A stretch of DNA of 64,000 nucleotides from Streptomyces sp. NBC_00249 (GTDB taxonomy: Bacteria > Actinomycetota > Actinomycetes > Streptomycetales > Streptomycetaceae): NCBI RefSeq assembly GCF_026342355.1, contig NZ_JAPEMV010000010.1:310001-374000 (forward strand). The letters are read 5' to 3'. How positions within the stretch are numbered: position 1 is the first letter of the stretch; every line of letters begins with the position of its first letter. The position numbers were made by a program, and so were the translations under genes. A model generated the notes under the pieces. It was not told the origin of the DNA, made no database searches, and saw only the letters and a program-made list of their open reading frames with translations. Shown piece by piece: positions 48,788 to 56,994 of this stretch.

Positions 48788-49897
48788 ATGCGACGCATGC
48801 TCCTGGCAGGTGCCGCCGTAGCCACGGCCCTGGCCGCCACCCTCACCACCACGGCCACCGCCCGGGCCGCCGAGACCCCGTCCCTCACCCTGCCCGCACC
48901 CTCCGGGCACCAGCCGGTCGGCCGGTCCGTCCTCCACCTGAAGGACGAGGCCCGGGCCGACCCGTGGGTGCCGTCGGAGAAGCGGGAGCTGATGGTCTCC
49001 CTCTGGTACCCGGCCGCCGCACCCTCCGCCACCCCTGCCCCCTACATGACGCCCAAGGAGTCCGCGCTGTACGGCGCGGCGATCCAACCGCCCGTGCCCG
49101 CCGACCTGTTCGCCAAGGTCGTCACCCACGCGACCGTGGACCCGCGCCCCGTGAAGGTGCGCGGCGGCCTGCCCCTCGTCGTCCTCTCCCCCGGCTACGG
49201 CATGCCGCGCGCCACCCTCACCGGCCTCGCCGAGGAGCTCGCGAGCCGCGGGTACGCGGTCGCCGGGATCGGCCACAACTACGAGGCCGACGGCATCGAG
49301 TTCCCCGACGGGCACGCCACCAGCTGCGTGACCTGCGCCGACAAGAACTTCCCGAAGGTCGGCGCGGTCCGCGCCGAGGACATCTCCTTCGTCCTCGACC
49401 GGCTCACCACCGCCGGGCAGCAGCCCGGTGTGGCCGTCGACCCCGCCCGGATCGCCGTCGTCGGGCACTCGGCCGGCGGTTTCAGCACCGTCCCGGCCAT
49501 GGTGGGCGACCCGCGCGTGAAGGCCGCCGTCAACATGGACGGCAACTTCCACTTCCCCAACGACACCGCGCTGGACCGGCCCTTCCTGATGCTGGGCAAG
49601 CCGAGCCACGTCCCCGGCGGCCCCGACACCACCTGGGACAAGACCTGGAGCAAGGACCTGACCGGCTGGAAGCGCTGGCTCACCGTCGACGACACCGAGC
49701 ACCTGTCCTTCACCGACATCGCGCCCCTGGCGAAGCAGGCCGGCCGCCCGATCCAGAAGCTGGACGGCGACCGCGCCTTCTCCGTCACCAGGACCTACGT
49801 CACCGCGTTCCTCGACCAGCACCTGCGCGGCAGGCACGCGCCCCTCCTGGACGGCCCGACGGCCTGCTTCCCCGAGGTCCGCTTCCACCAGCCGTAA
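48788..49897 (+). CDS. Secreted alpha/beta hydrolase (PAF-acetylhydrolase-like)
   Basis: This 369-residue protein has a signal peptide (MRRMLLAGAAVATALAATLT, cleavage near ARA at 27) and an alpha/beta hydrolase domain. The nucleophile elbow is VVGHSAGGFS. The preceding strand is LVVLSPGYGMP, and YAVAGIGHNYEAD lies near the expected oxyanion region. The pattern resembles the platelet-activating-factor acetylhydrolase-like group. It probably cleaves an ester outside the cell. AGAGAGGAACCCG precedes the ATG. It is divergent from a TetR gene. Confidence 0.87.
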   Translation: MRRMLLAGAAVATALAATLTTTATARAAETPSLTLPAPSGHQPVGRSVLHLKDEARADPWVPSEKRELMVSLWYPAAAPSATPAPYMTPKESALYGAAIQPPVPADLFAKVVTHATVDPRPVKVRGGLPLVVLSPGYGMPRATLTGLAEELASRGYAVAGIGHNYEADGIEFPDGHATSCVTCADKNFPKVGAVRAEDISFVLDRLTTAGQQPGVAVDPARIAVVGHSAGGFSTVPAMVGDPRVKAAVNMDGNFHFPNDTALDRPFLMLGKPSHVPGGPDTTWDKTWSKDLTGWKRWLTVDDTEHLSFTDIAPLAKQAGRPIQKLDGDRAFSVTRTYVTAFLDQHLRGRHAPLLDGPTACFPEVRFHQP

Positions 49898-49908
49898 GGC
49901 TGAGGGGC

Positions 49909-50907
49909 CTACCGCTGGCGCAGCCAGCCCGCGACCTCGGTCGCCCAGTACGTCAGGATCGTGTCCGCGCCGGCCCGCTTGATGCCGAGCAGCGTCTCCA
50001 CAATGGCCCGGTCGCGCTCGATCCAGCCCTTCTCGGCGGCCGCCTCGATCATCGCGAACTCGCCGCTGATCTGGTACGCCGCCACGGGCACGTCCACGGC
50101 CTGCGCGACCCGGTACAGGATGTCCAGGTAGGGGCCGGCGGGCTTGACCATGACCATGTCGGCGCCCTCCTCCAGGTCCAGCGCCAGCTCCCGCAGCGAC
50201 TCCCGGGCGTTCGCCGGGTCCTGCTGGTAGGTCTTGCGGTCACCCTGGAGGGAGGAGGCGACGGCCTCCCGGAACGGCCCGTAGAAGGCGGACGAGTACT
50301 TGGCCGTGTACGCCAGGATCGACACGTCCTCGTGCCCGGTCTCGTCCAGCGCGTCGCGGATCACCCCGACCTGGCCGTCCATCATCCCGCTGGGCCCCAC
50401 CACGTGCACACCGGCATCGGCCTGGACCTGGGCCATCTCCGCGTACCGCTCCAGCGTCGCGTCGTTGTCGACACGGCCGTGCTCGTCGAGGACCCCGCAG
50501 TGCCCGTGGTCGGTGAACTCGTCGAGACACAGATCCGACATGATCACCAGGTCGTCCCCGACCTCGGACTTCACGTCGCGGATCGCCAGCTGCAGGATCC
50601 CGTCGGGCTCGGTGCCCGCCGTACCCAGCGCGTCCTTGTTCTCGTCCGCCGGGACCCCGAAGAGCATGATCCCCGCGACGCCCGCCTCGACGGCCTCCAC
50701 GGCGGCCTTCCGCAGCGTGTCCCGGGTGTGCTGGACGACGCCCGGCATCGCCGAAATGGCGATCGGCTCGCTGATGCCCTCCCGGACGAACGCCGGAAGG
50801 ATCAGGTCCGAGGGGTCCAGCCGCGTCTCCGCGACCATCCGCCGCATGGCCGGGGTGGTGCGCAGCCGACGGGGCCGCGAGCCGGGGAAGGATCCGTACG
50901 CGCTCAT
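49909..50907 (-). CDS. hemB: Porphobilinogen synthase HemB
   Basis: This 332-residue enzyme condenses two 5-aminolevulinates to porphobilinogen. The Schiff-base lysines are in YTAKYSSAFYGPFREA and MVMVKPAGPYLDI. The metal site region is SDLCLDEFTDHGHCGVLDEHGR, an Asp-rich variant of the cysteine type and typical for magnesium-dependent enzymes. Length and blocks are typical. It lies downstream of the rex-hemACD operon but after a strong terminator (50973-51012) and 120 bp, so it probably has its own promoter. Confidence 0.95.
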   Translation of the reverse strand: MSAYGSFPGSRPRRLRTTPAMRRMVAETRLDPSDLILPAFVREGISEPIAISAMPGVVQHTRDTLRKAAVEAVEAGVAGIMLFGVPADENKDALGTAGTEPDGILQLAIRDVKSEVGDDLVIMSDLCLDEFTDHGHCGVLDEHGRVDNDATLERYAEMAQVQADAGVHVVGPSGMMDGQVGVIRDALDETGHEDVSILAYTAKYSSAFYGPFREAVASSLQGDRKTYQQDPANARESLRELALDLEEGADMVMVKPAGPYLDILYRVAQAVDVPVAAYQISGEFAMIEAAAEKGWIERDRAIVETLLGIKRAGADTILTYWATEVAGWLRQR

Positions 50908-50972
50908 TCTCAGTCGCCTCTTCGAGCATCGACAGCAGTCGCAGCCAAGCGTAGTGCCGCGACCGGCACACG

Positions 50973-51012
50973 GAACGGGGGCCCGGGCGCTGACGCGCCC
51001 GGGCCCCCGTTC
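50973..51012 (-). terminator. Terminator between hemD and hemB
   Basis: A perfect 18-bp stem (50973-50990 and 50995-51012) with loop TGAC lies just after the hemD stop and before hemB on the same strand. It would end the rex-hemACD transcript and leave hemB on its own promoter. Confidence 0.85.
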
Positions 51013-51027
51013 GGTTCATCCGTCGTC

Positions 51028-52695
51028 TCAGGTCGTACGCCGCCTGCGCGCGCCCGGACGGCGCTCGCTCGGCCGGGCCACCGTCTCGCCGGCCTCCTTG
51101 GCCGCCTCGCGCCGGGCCTCCCCGTACGCGGCGAGGGCCTCCGCCAGCTTGCTGACGCTCGGCTCCGGCGACAGCACGTCCACGCGCAGCCCGTGCTCCT
51201 CCGCCGTCTTGGCGGTGGCCGGCCCGATACAGGCGATGACGGTCACGTTGTGCGGCTTGCCCGCGATCCCGACCAGGTTCCGCACGGTGCTCGACGACGT
51301 GAACAGCACGGCGTCGAAACCGCCGCCCTTGATCGCCTCACGCGTGTCCGCCGGCGGCGGCGACGCCCGCACGGTCCGGTAGGCCGTGACGTCGTCGACC
51401 TCCCAGCCCAACTCGATCAGCCCGGCCACCAGCGTCTCGGTGGCGATGTCGGCGCGCGGCAGGAACACCCGGTCGATCGGGTCGAAGACCGGGTCGTACG
51501 GCGGCCAGTCCTCCAGGAGACCCGCGGCCGACTGCTCACCGCTCGGCACCAGGTCCGGCTTCACACCGAACTCGACCAGCGCGGCCGCGGTCTGCTCGCC
51601 CACCGCGGCGACCTTGATGCCCGCGAAGGCACGCGCGTCGAGCCCGTACTCCTCGAACTTCTCCCGCACCGCCTTCACCGCGTTGACGGACGTGAAGGCG
51701 ATCCACTCGTAGCGGCCCGTCACCAGGCCCTTGACCGCCCGCTCCATCTGCTGCGGGGTGCGCGGCGGCTCCACGGCGATGGTCGGCACCTCGTGGGGCA
51801 CCGCGCCGTACGAACGCAGCTGGTCGGAGAGCGAAGCGGCCTGCTCCTTGGTGCGCGGCACGAGGACCCGCCAGCCGAACAGCGGCTTCGACTCGAACCA
51901 GGCCAGCTCCTCACGGCGCGCGGAGGCACCCTGCTCACCGACCACGGCTATCACCGGACGGGAGCCCTCCGGGGAGGGGAGCACCTTGCCCTGCTTGAAC
52001 ACCTGGGCGATGGTGCCGAGCGTCGCGCACCAGGTCCGCTGCCGGGTCGTCGTCCCGCCCACCGTCACCGTCAGCGGCGTCTCGGGCTTGCGCCCGGCCG
52101 AGATCAGTTCGGCGGCCGCGCTCGCGACCGTCTCCAGCGTCGCCGACACGACCAGGCTGCCGTCGCTGGCGCCCACCTCGCTCCAGCAGCGCGCCGAGGC
52201 GTGCCGGGCGTCGACGAAGCGCACGTCCGCGCCGGACTCACCGCGCAGCGGGACACCCGCGTAGGCGGGCACGCCGACGGCGGTGGCCACACCGGGCACC
52301 ACCTCGAAGGGGATCCCCGCGTTCGCGCAGGCCAGCATCTCGCCGGCCGCGTTCCCGTCGAGCCCCGGGTCGCCCGTGACCGCACGGACGACCCGCCTGC
52401 CGGAGCGCGCGGCCTCCATGACAAGATTGGCGGCGTCGCGGATCACCGGGACCCCGGCGGCGGCTGACAGTTCGTCAGCGACCGTCAGCTGCGGCGTGTC
52501 GACACCCGCGCGCGCATGGGTCCGTACGACGTCGAGCACTTCTGGCTCGGCGACCAGTACGTCCGCGGCGGCGAGCGCCTCCACGGCGCGCAGCGTCAGC
52601 AGACCCGGGTCGCCCGGGCCGGCACCGAGGAAGGTGACGAGCCCCTGCGCGGCGACGGCCGGAAAAGCGGAGGTGGTGGGGCTTGAGGGGTTCAA
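51028..52695 (-). CDS. hemD: Fused uroporphyrinogen-III methyltransferase / synthase (CobA-HemD)
   Basis: This 555-residue two-domain protein makes uroporphyrinogen III (HemD part) and methylates it to precorrin-2 (CobA part). The N-terminal SUMT domain (about 15-250) has VTFLGAGPGDPGLLTLRAVE, AGIPFEVVPGVATAVGVPAY and PVIAVVGEQGASARR. The C-terminal domain (about 265-520) is the HemD fold. The fusion is usual in actinobacteria. The start is TTG 52693-52695, which overlaps the hemC stop (TTGA). GGAG lies nine bases before it. The C-terminal tail is basic (RRPGARRRRTT). Confidence 0.93.
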   Translation of the reverse strand: MNPSSPTTSAFPAVAAQGLVTFLGAGPGDPGLLTLRAVEALAAADVLVAEPEVLDVVRTHARAGVDTPQLTVADELSAAAGVPVIRDAANLVMEAARSGRRVVRAVTGDPGLDGNAAGEMLACANAGIPFEVVPGVATAVGVPAYAGVPLRGESGADVRFVDARHASARCWSEVGASDGSLVVSATLETVASAAAELISAGRKPETPLTVTVGGTTTRQRTWCATLGTIAQVFKQGKVLPSPEGSRPVIAVVGEQGASARREELAWFESKPLFGWRVLVPRTKEQAASLSDQLRSYGAVPHEVPTIAVEPPRTPQQMERAVKGLVTGRYEWIAFTSVNAVKAVREKFEEYGLDARAFAGIKVAAVGEQTAAALVEFGVKPDLVPSGEQSAAGLLEDWPPYDPVFDPIDRVFLPRADIATETLVAGLIELGWEVDDVTAYRTVRASPPPADTREAIKGGGFDAVLFTSSSTVRNLVGIAGKPHNVTVIACIGPATAKTAEEHGLRVDVLSPEPSVSKLAEALAAYGEARREAAKEAGETVARPSERRPGARRRRTT

Positions 52696-53657
52696 AGGGA
52701 TCGCTCCCCCATCAGACCGGCCGCGCCCTTGGCCAGCATCTCGTCCGCGAGTTCGCGGCCGAGCGCCATGGCTTCGTCGTACGACTGGGGCACGGGACCG
52801 GTGGTGGACAGCTGCACCAGCGTGGATCCGTCGAGGGTTCCGACGACACCGCGCAGGCGCATTTCATTGACATTTCCGTCGGCCAGCAGGTCGGCGAGCG
52901 CGCCCACGGGCGCACTGCAACCGGCCTCCAGGGCCGCGAGCAGGGCACGCTCCGCGGTCACGGCGGCCCGGGTGAGCGGGTCGTCGAGCTGCGCGAGCGC
53001 GGCGATCAGGTCCGCGTCGGACGCGAGACACTCCACGGCCAGGGCTCCCTGGCCGGGCGCGGGCAGGACGCTGTCGACCGACAGCAGGTCGGTCGCCTCG
53101 TCCCCGCGGCCGATCCGGTTCAGCCCGGCGGCGGCCAGCACGACCGCGTCGAGCTCACCGGCCCGGACGTACCCGATCCGGGTGTCGACGTTCCCGCGGA
53201 TCGCGACGGTCTCGATCGACTTCCCGAGGCTGCGGGCGTACGCGTTCAGCTGCGCCATCCGGCGCGGCGAACCGGTACCGATGCGGGCGCCGTCGGGCAG
53301 CTGCTCGAAGGTCAGCCCGTCCCGGGCGACGAGCGCGTCGCGCGGGTCCTCCCGCTTCGGCATGGCCGCGACGACCAGCTCGGCGGGCTGGGTGGTCGGC
53401 AGGTCCTTCAGCGAGTGCACCGCGAAGTCGACCTCGCCGCGCACCAGGGCGTCGCGCAGCGCGGTGACGAACACTCCGGTGCCGCCGATCTGCGCGAGGT
53501 TCTCGCGGGACACGTCACCGTAGGTCGTGATCTCCACGAGCTCCACGGGCCGGCCGGTGATCGCCCGTACCGCGTCGGCGACGTGCCCGGACTGGGACAT
53601 GGCCAGCTTGCTGCGTCGCGTGCCGAGCCGGAGGGGCTGGTCGGGACGTGTGTTCAT
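52692..53657 (-). CDS. hemC: Hydroxymethylbilane synthase HemC
   Basis: This 321-residue enzyme polymerises four porphobilinogens. The dipyrromethane cofactor cysteine is in LEAGCSAPVGA near residue 245. Other typical blocks are LRLGTRRSKLAMSQS at the N terminus, HSLKDLPTTQPAEL, and TGSPRRMAQL. Length is typical. The ATG at 53655-53657 overlaps the hemA stop (ATGA), and hemD overlaps it downstream, so hemA-hemC-hemD are tightly coupled. Confidence 0.95.
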   Translation of the reverse strand: MNTRPDQPLRLGTRRSKLAMSQSGHVADAVRAITGRPVELVEITTYGDVSRENLAQIGGTGVFVTALRDALVRGEVDFAVHSLKDLPTTQPAELVVAAMPKREDPRDALVARDGLTFEQLPDGARIGTGSPRRMAQLNAYARSLGKSIETVAIRGNVDTRIGYVRAGELDAVVLAAAGLNRIGRGDEATDLLSVDSVLPAPGQGALAVECLASDADLIAALAQLDDPLTRAAVTAERALLAALEAGCSAPVGALADLLADGNVNEMRLRGVVGTLDGSTLVQLSTTGPVPQSYDEAMALGRELADEMLAKGAAGLMGERSL

Positions 53658-55489
53658 GATGCCCGTCCTGGGTCGTCGTCGTTCTTCGGATCGGCCGCGT
53701 CCGCCCGGCTGACGGATGCCACCGTCTGAGGGTCGAGGTCGAAGAGTTCACGCAGCGCCTCGGCGTACCCGGCGCCGCCGGGCTCGCTGGCGAGCTGCTT
53801 GACGCGCACGGTCGGCGCGTGGAGGAGCTTGTCGACGACGCGGCGCACGGTCTGGGTGACCTCCGCGCGCTGCCGCTCGTCGAGATCGGGTACCCGCCCG
53901 TCGAGCCGTGCCACCTCCATGGCCACGACCTCCGCGGCCATCGCCCGCAGGGCGACGACGGTGGGCGTGATGCGGGCGGCCCGCTGCGCGGCGCCGAAGG
54001 CGGCCACCTCGTCGGCGACGATCCCGCGCACGGCGTCCACATCGGCGGCCATCGGAGCGTCGGCGGAGGCTTCCGCCAGCGACTCGATGTCCACGAGCCG
54101 CACCCCGGGAATCCGGTGCACGGCGGCGTCGATGTCCCTCGGCATGGCCAGGTCCAGCAGCGCGAGCCGCACGGGCGCGGCCACGTCACTGCTGCGCACC
54201 GCCTTGCGCGGCTGCCGCTGCGCGGCGGCCTCGCCCTGGTCGGCCCAGGTCCCGTGCAGTTCGAGGGAGTTGGCGTCGACCCCGGTGAGCGCGGACCGCC
54301 CCTCGGCCGCCAGCCCGAGCGGACACGCGTCCACCTCGGGCGCCGCACTGATGGTCCGCACGGCCCCGGCATCCGCCAACCGCCGCCCAGCCTCAGCGGC
54401 GGCAACCAGACGCGCCACCACAGCGGCATCAGGAACAGCCGGCCGCTCACCCACGGCGGAGGCCTGAGCCACGGCGCCGGTCCCGCCACCGGCCGCGGCG
54501 GAGCCGCTGGCCGCACCCGGCCCGGAGGCCGACTGATTCAGCTGATCCAGCCCCGCCGGCGTTTGAGGCGCGGGGTCCGGGGCGGAGCCCCGGGACGGGG
54601 TCCGGGGCAGAGCCCCGGTTTCGGGAAGGGGCGGGGTGGGGTGAAGCCCCGCAGGGCCCACCACCGCGGCCAGCACGTCATCCCCGGTCAGGACCAACCC
54701 CGTGGCCCCGGTACAGGACACGACCACGTCAACACGTGTCAGCTCATCGACGACGGCCGCCATGGGCACGGCCCGCGCAGCAACACCGGTGCCCGAGGCA
54801 ACCAGAATCTCCGCAAGGCGCTCCGCCCGCTCGGCGGTCCGGTTCGCCACCACGATCTCGGCGACGCCAACCCGCGCCAGCGTCGCCGCGGCCAGCGAGG
54901 ACATCGACCCGGCACCGATCACCAGCGCCCGCTTCCCCGCGGCCCACTCCGCCACCGGCGTCCGCACGGCCAGCTGCTCGAGCCCGAACGTCACGAGCGA
55001 CTGCCCGGCCCGGTCGATCCCGGTCTCCGAGTGCGCCCGCTTGCCGACCCGCAGCGCCTGCTGGAAGAGGTCGTTGATCAGCCGGCCCGCGGTGTGGAGC
55101 TCCTGCCCCAGCGCCAGCGCGTCCTTGATCTGGCCGAGGATCTGCCCCTCGCCGACGACCATCGAGTCCAGCCCGCACGCCACCGAGAACAGGTGGTGGA
55201 CGGCCCGGTCCTCGTAGTGCACGTACAGGTACGGGGTGAGCTCCTCCAGCGCGACACCGCTGTGCTGCGCCAGCAGGGTGGACAGCTCGGCCACACCGGC
55301 GTGGAACTTGTCCACGTCCGCGTACAGCTCGATCCGGTTGCACGTGGCGAGCACCGTCGCCTCCGCCGCCGGCTCCGCGGCCAGCGTGTCGTGCAGCAGC
55401 TTCACCTTGGCGTCGGCGGACAGGGAGGCCCGCTCCAGCACGCTCACGGGCGCGCTGCGGTGGCTCAGGCCTACGACGAGCAGACTCAT
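53654..55489 (-). CDS. hemA: Glutamyl-tRNA reductase HemA with large linker insertion
   Basis: This 611-residue enzyme reduces Glu-tRNA to glutamate-1-semialdehyde with NADPH. The catalytic Cys is in VLATCNRIELY (Cys50); the NADPH domain has VIGAGSMSSLAAATLARVG (190-208). A typical enzyme has about 420-450 residues. Here a linker of about 160 residues (280-440) separates the NADPH-domain strand VVVSCTGATGLVLTGDDVL from LALLDLAMPRDID. Within that linker the in-frame copy of the GC-rich repeat encodes about residues 281-314 (for example RGSAPDPAPQTPAG). The C-terminal dimerisation helix is normal. It overlaps rex and hemC. Confidence 0.93.
   Translation of the reverse strand: MSLLVVGLSHRSAPVSVLERASLSADAKVKLLHDTLAAEPAAEATVLATCNRIELYADVDKFHAGVAELSTLLAQHSGVALEELTPYLYVHYEDRAVHHLFSVACGLDSMVVGEGQILGQIKDALALGQELHTAGRLINDLFQQALRVGKRAHSETGIDRAGQSLVTFGLEQLAVRTPVAEWAAGKRALVIGAGSMSSLAAATLARVGVAEIVVANRTAERAERLAEILVASGTGVAARAVPMAAVVDELTRVDVVVSCTGATGLVLTGDDVLAAVVGPAGLHPTPPLPETGALPRTPSRGSAPDPAPQTPAGLDQLNQSASGPGAASGSAAAGGGTGAVAQASAVGERPAVPDAAVVARLVAAAEAGRRLADAGAVRTISAAPEVDACPLGLAAEGRSALTGVDANSLELHGTWADQGEAAAQRQPRKAVRSSDVAAPVRLALLDLAMPRDIDAAVHRIPGVRLVDIESLAEASADAPMAADVDAVRGIVADEVAAFGAAQRAARITPTVVALRAMAAEVVAMEVARLDGRVPDLDERQRAEVTQTVRRVVDKLLHAPTVRVKQLASEPGGAGYAEALRELFDLDPQTVASVSRADAADPKNDDDPGRAS
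54549..54620. repeat. GC-rich Streptomyces-type repeat, copy 3, inside hemA
   Basis: The core GCCCCGCCGGCGTTTGAGGC with GCGGGGTCCGGGGCGGAGCC matches copy 2 almost exactly. It is followed by a partial second GGGGTCCGGGGCAGAGCCCC unit. It lies in hemA, inserted so that the reading frame stays open across it, in the poorly conserved linker. Confidence 0.8.
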
Positions 55490-56343
55490 GCCGGCATCAC
55501 CGCCGGCACGTCACCCTCGGGACCACCCTTGCGCGCGGCCGCGGCGGCCCGCCCGGCCGGCGGCTCGACGGCGGCGGCCGGAGCGGCCCCCGTCCCCGTA
55601 CCGGCGGCGGGCTCCACAGAAGCGACGGCGGACGCGGCCGCGGACGAACCGGACGAGGACGAGGCGGCGGCAGCCGCCTCCTCCCCCGCCTTGCGCTGCT
55701 CGTGGAACGCCAGGATCTGGAGCTCGATCGACAGGTCGACCTTGCGCACGTCCACGCCGTCCGGCACCGACAGCACGGTCGGCGCGAAGTTCAGGATCGA
55801 GGTCACGCCGGCGGCGATGAGCCGCTCGCTGACCTGCTGCGCGGCGCCGGCCGGGGTCGCGATGACCCCGATCGAGACGCCGTTCTCCTCGATGATCTTT
55901 TCGAGGTCGTCGGTGTGCTGCACCGGCATGCCCGCGACCGGCTTGCCGGCCATCGCCGGGTCGGCGTCGATCAGCGCGGCCACGCGGAAGCCGCGCGAGG
56001 CGAATCCGCCGTAGTTGGCGAGGGCGGCGCCGAGGTTACCGATGCCGACGATGACGACCGGCCAGTCCTGGGTCAGCCCGAGCTCGCGGGAGATCTGGTA
56101 GACGAGGTACTCGACGTCGTAGCCGACGCCGCGCGTCCCGTAGGAGCCGAGGTAGGAGAAGTCCTTGCGCAGCTTCGCCGAGTTGACCCCGGCGGCGGTC
56201 GCGAGCTCCTCGGAGGACACGGTGGGAACCGATCGCTCGGAGAGCGCGGTGAGGGCGCGCAGGTACAGCGGAAGCCGGGCGACAGTGGCCTCGGGAATAC
56301 CTCGGCTGCGGGTCGCCGGTCGGTGAGTTCGGCCAGTTGCCAC
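55486..56343 (-). CDS. rex: Redox-sensing repressor Rex
   Basis: This 285-residue NADH-sensing repressor has an N-terminal winged helix (TVSSEELATAAGVNSAKLRK) and a Rossmann domain with VVIVGIGNLGAALANYGGF. It releases its operator when NADH is high. The C-terminal 60 residues are an Ala/Ser/Pro-rich, disordered tail not needed in the core family. GTG 56341-56343 has AGGAG upstream. It is the first gene of rex-hemACD, coupled to hemA by overlap. The site at 56421-56436 is a Rex operator. Confidence 0.93.
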   Translation of the reverse strand: MATGRTHRPATRSRGIPEATVARLPLYLRALTALSERSVPTVSSEELATAAGVNSAKLRKDFSYLGSYGTRGVGYDVEYLVYQISRELGLTQDWPVVIVGIGNLGAALANYGGFASRGFRVAALIDADPAMAGKPVAGMPVQHTDDLEKIIEENGVSIGVIATPAGAAQQVSERLIAAGVTSILNFAPTVLSVPDGVDVRKVDLSIELQILAFHEQRKAGEEAAAAASSSSGSSAAASAVASVEPAAGTGTGAAPAAAVEPPAGRAAAAARKGGPEGDVPAVMPA

Positions 56344-56420
56344 GATGCTCCTGCGGGATGAGCGGGGCTGCAGGCGGCCACTTGTCCCAGGACCGCCCCG
56401 TCGAATGCAGGCTATGTCTT

Positions 56421-56436
56421 TGTGAACGCGTGCACA
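56421..56436. promoter_or_regulatory. Rex operator upstream of rex-hemACD
   Basis: TGTGAACGCGTGCACA matches the known Rex consensus TGTGAAC-N2/3-TTCACA with one base changed in the right half. It lies 78 bp before the rex start and would let Rex repress its own operon. The neighbouring bases CTTTGTG and CACAAAGA extend the symmetry. Confidence 0.85.
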
Positions 56437-56616
56437 AAGATTGTGTCCGCTTTGTCCGAGCAAAGTGACCGGGGTCACGCGGGCCGGGCATGCGGGGCCC
56501 GGAGCGGGAACGGGCCGAACCCGTTCAAATCCCAAAGGGGGCAAACCCGTACACACTCCTCATCGATACGCCCCCGAGTCCCCATAAATCGCCCACGATG
56601 GTAACGGTCGAAAGGG

Positions 56617-56895
56617 TCAGGCTCCCAATGCCCGGCGCAACCTGTCAGGGTTCACCCTCCAGAAGGTGTGCTGCTCGCCGTCGACCAGCACCACGGGGAT
56701 CTGCTCCCAGTGCAGCCGGTAGAGCTCTTCGTCCTGCGAGATGTCCTTCTTCTCCCACTGCGCACCGGTCTCGGCGCAGATCTTCTCGATCACTTCCTGG
56801 GCGTCGTCGCAGAGATGGCACCCCGGCTTCCCGATGAGCGTGACCATCCGCTCCTCGGGTCGCTTCTTTTCCTTACGGCGCAGCAAAGGGCTCAT
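56617..56895 (-). CDS. Glutaredoxin family protein (DUF836)
   Basis: This 92-residue protein has a thioredoxin fold with the active-site pair GKPGCHLCDDA (Cys26 and Cys29), then IPVVLVDGEQHTFWRVNP with a cis-Pro block. It lacks the usual CPYC and belongs to the short DUF836 group of actinobacteria. It may reduce or sense thiol-disulfides. The first 16 residues are basic; a start at Met17 is possible. It lies between the Rex operator region and the HAD gene. Confidence 0.85.
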   Translation of the reverse strand: MSPLLRRKEKKRPEERMVTLIGKPGCHLCDDAQEVIEKICAETGAQWEKKDISQDEELYRLHWEQIPVVLVDGEQHTFWRVNPDRLRRALGA

Positions 56896-56994
56896 GCCCT
56901 CATTGTCCCGCGCCGCCCGGGCGTGCCCGAAGAGTTAACCGCTCCGTTTCCCGGCGGTTCGGGAACTCCCGAACACAATGGCTATGCTCGCGTC

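Noticed and set aside
48964..52467. Very long plus-strand open frame of 1167 codons
   Set aside because: It lies antisense to hemB and hemD and out of frame over the hydrolase. Its product is Arg/His/Pro-rich with no domain, as expected for a shadow in GC-rich DNA.
54540..54665. hemA as a pseudogene because of the repeat insertion
   Set aside because: The frame stays open and all catalytic and C-terminal blocks are intact, so the gene is more likely functional.
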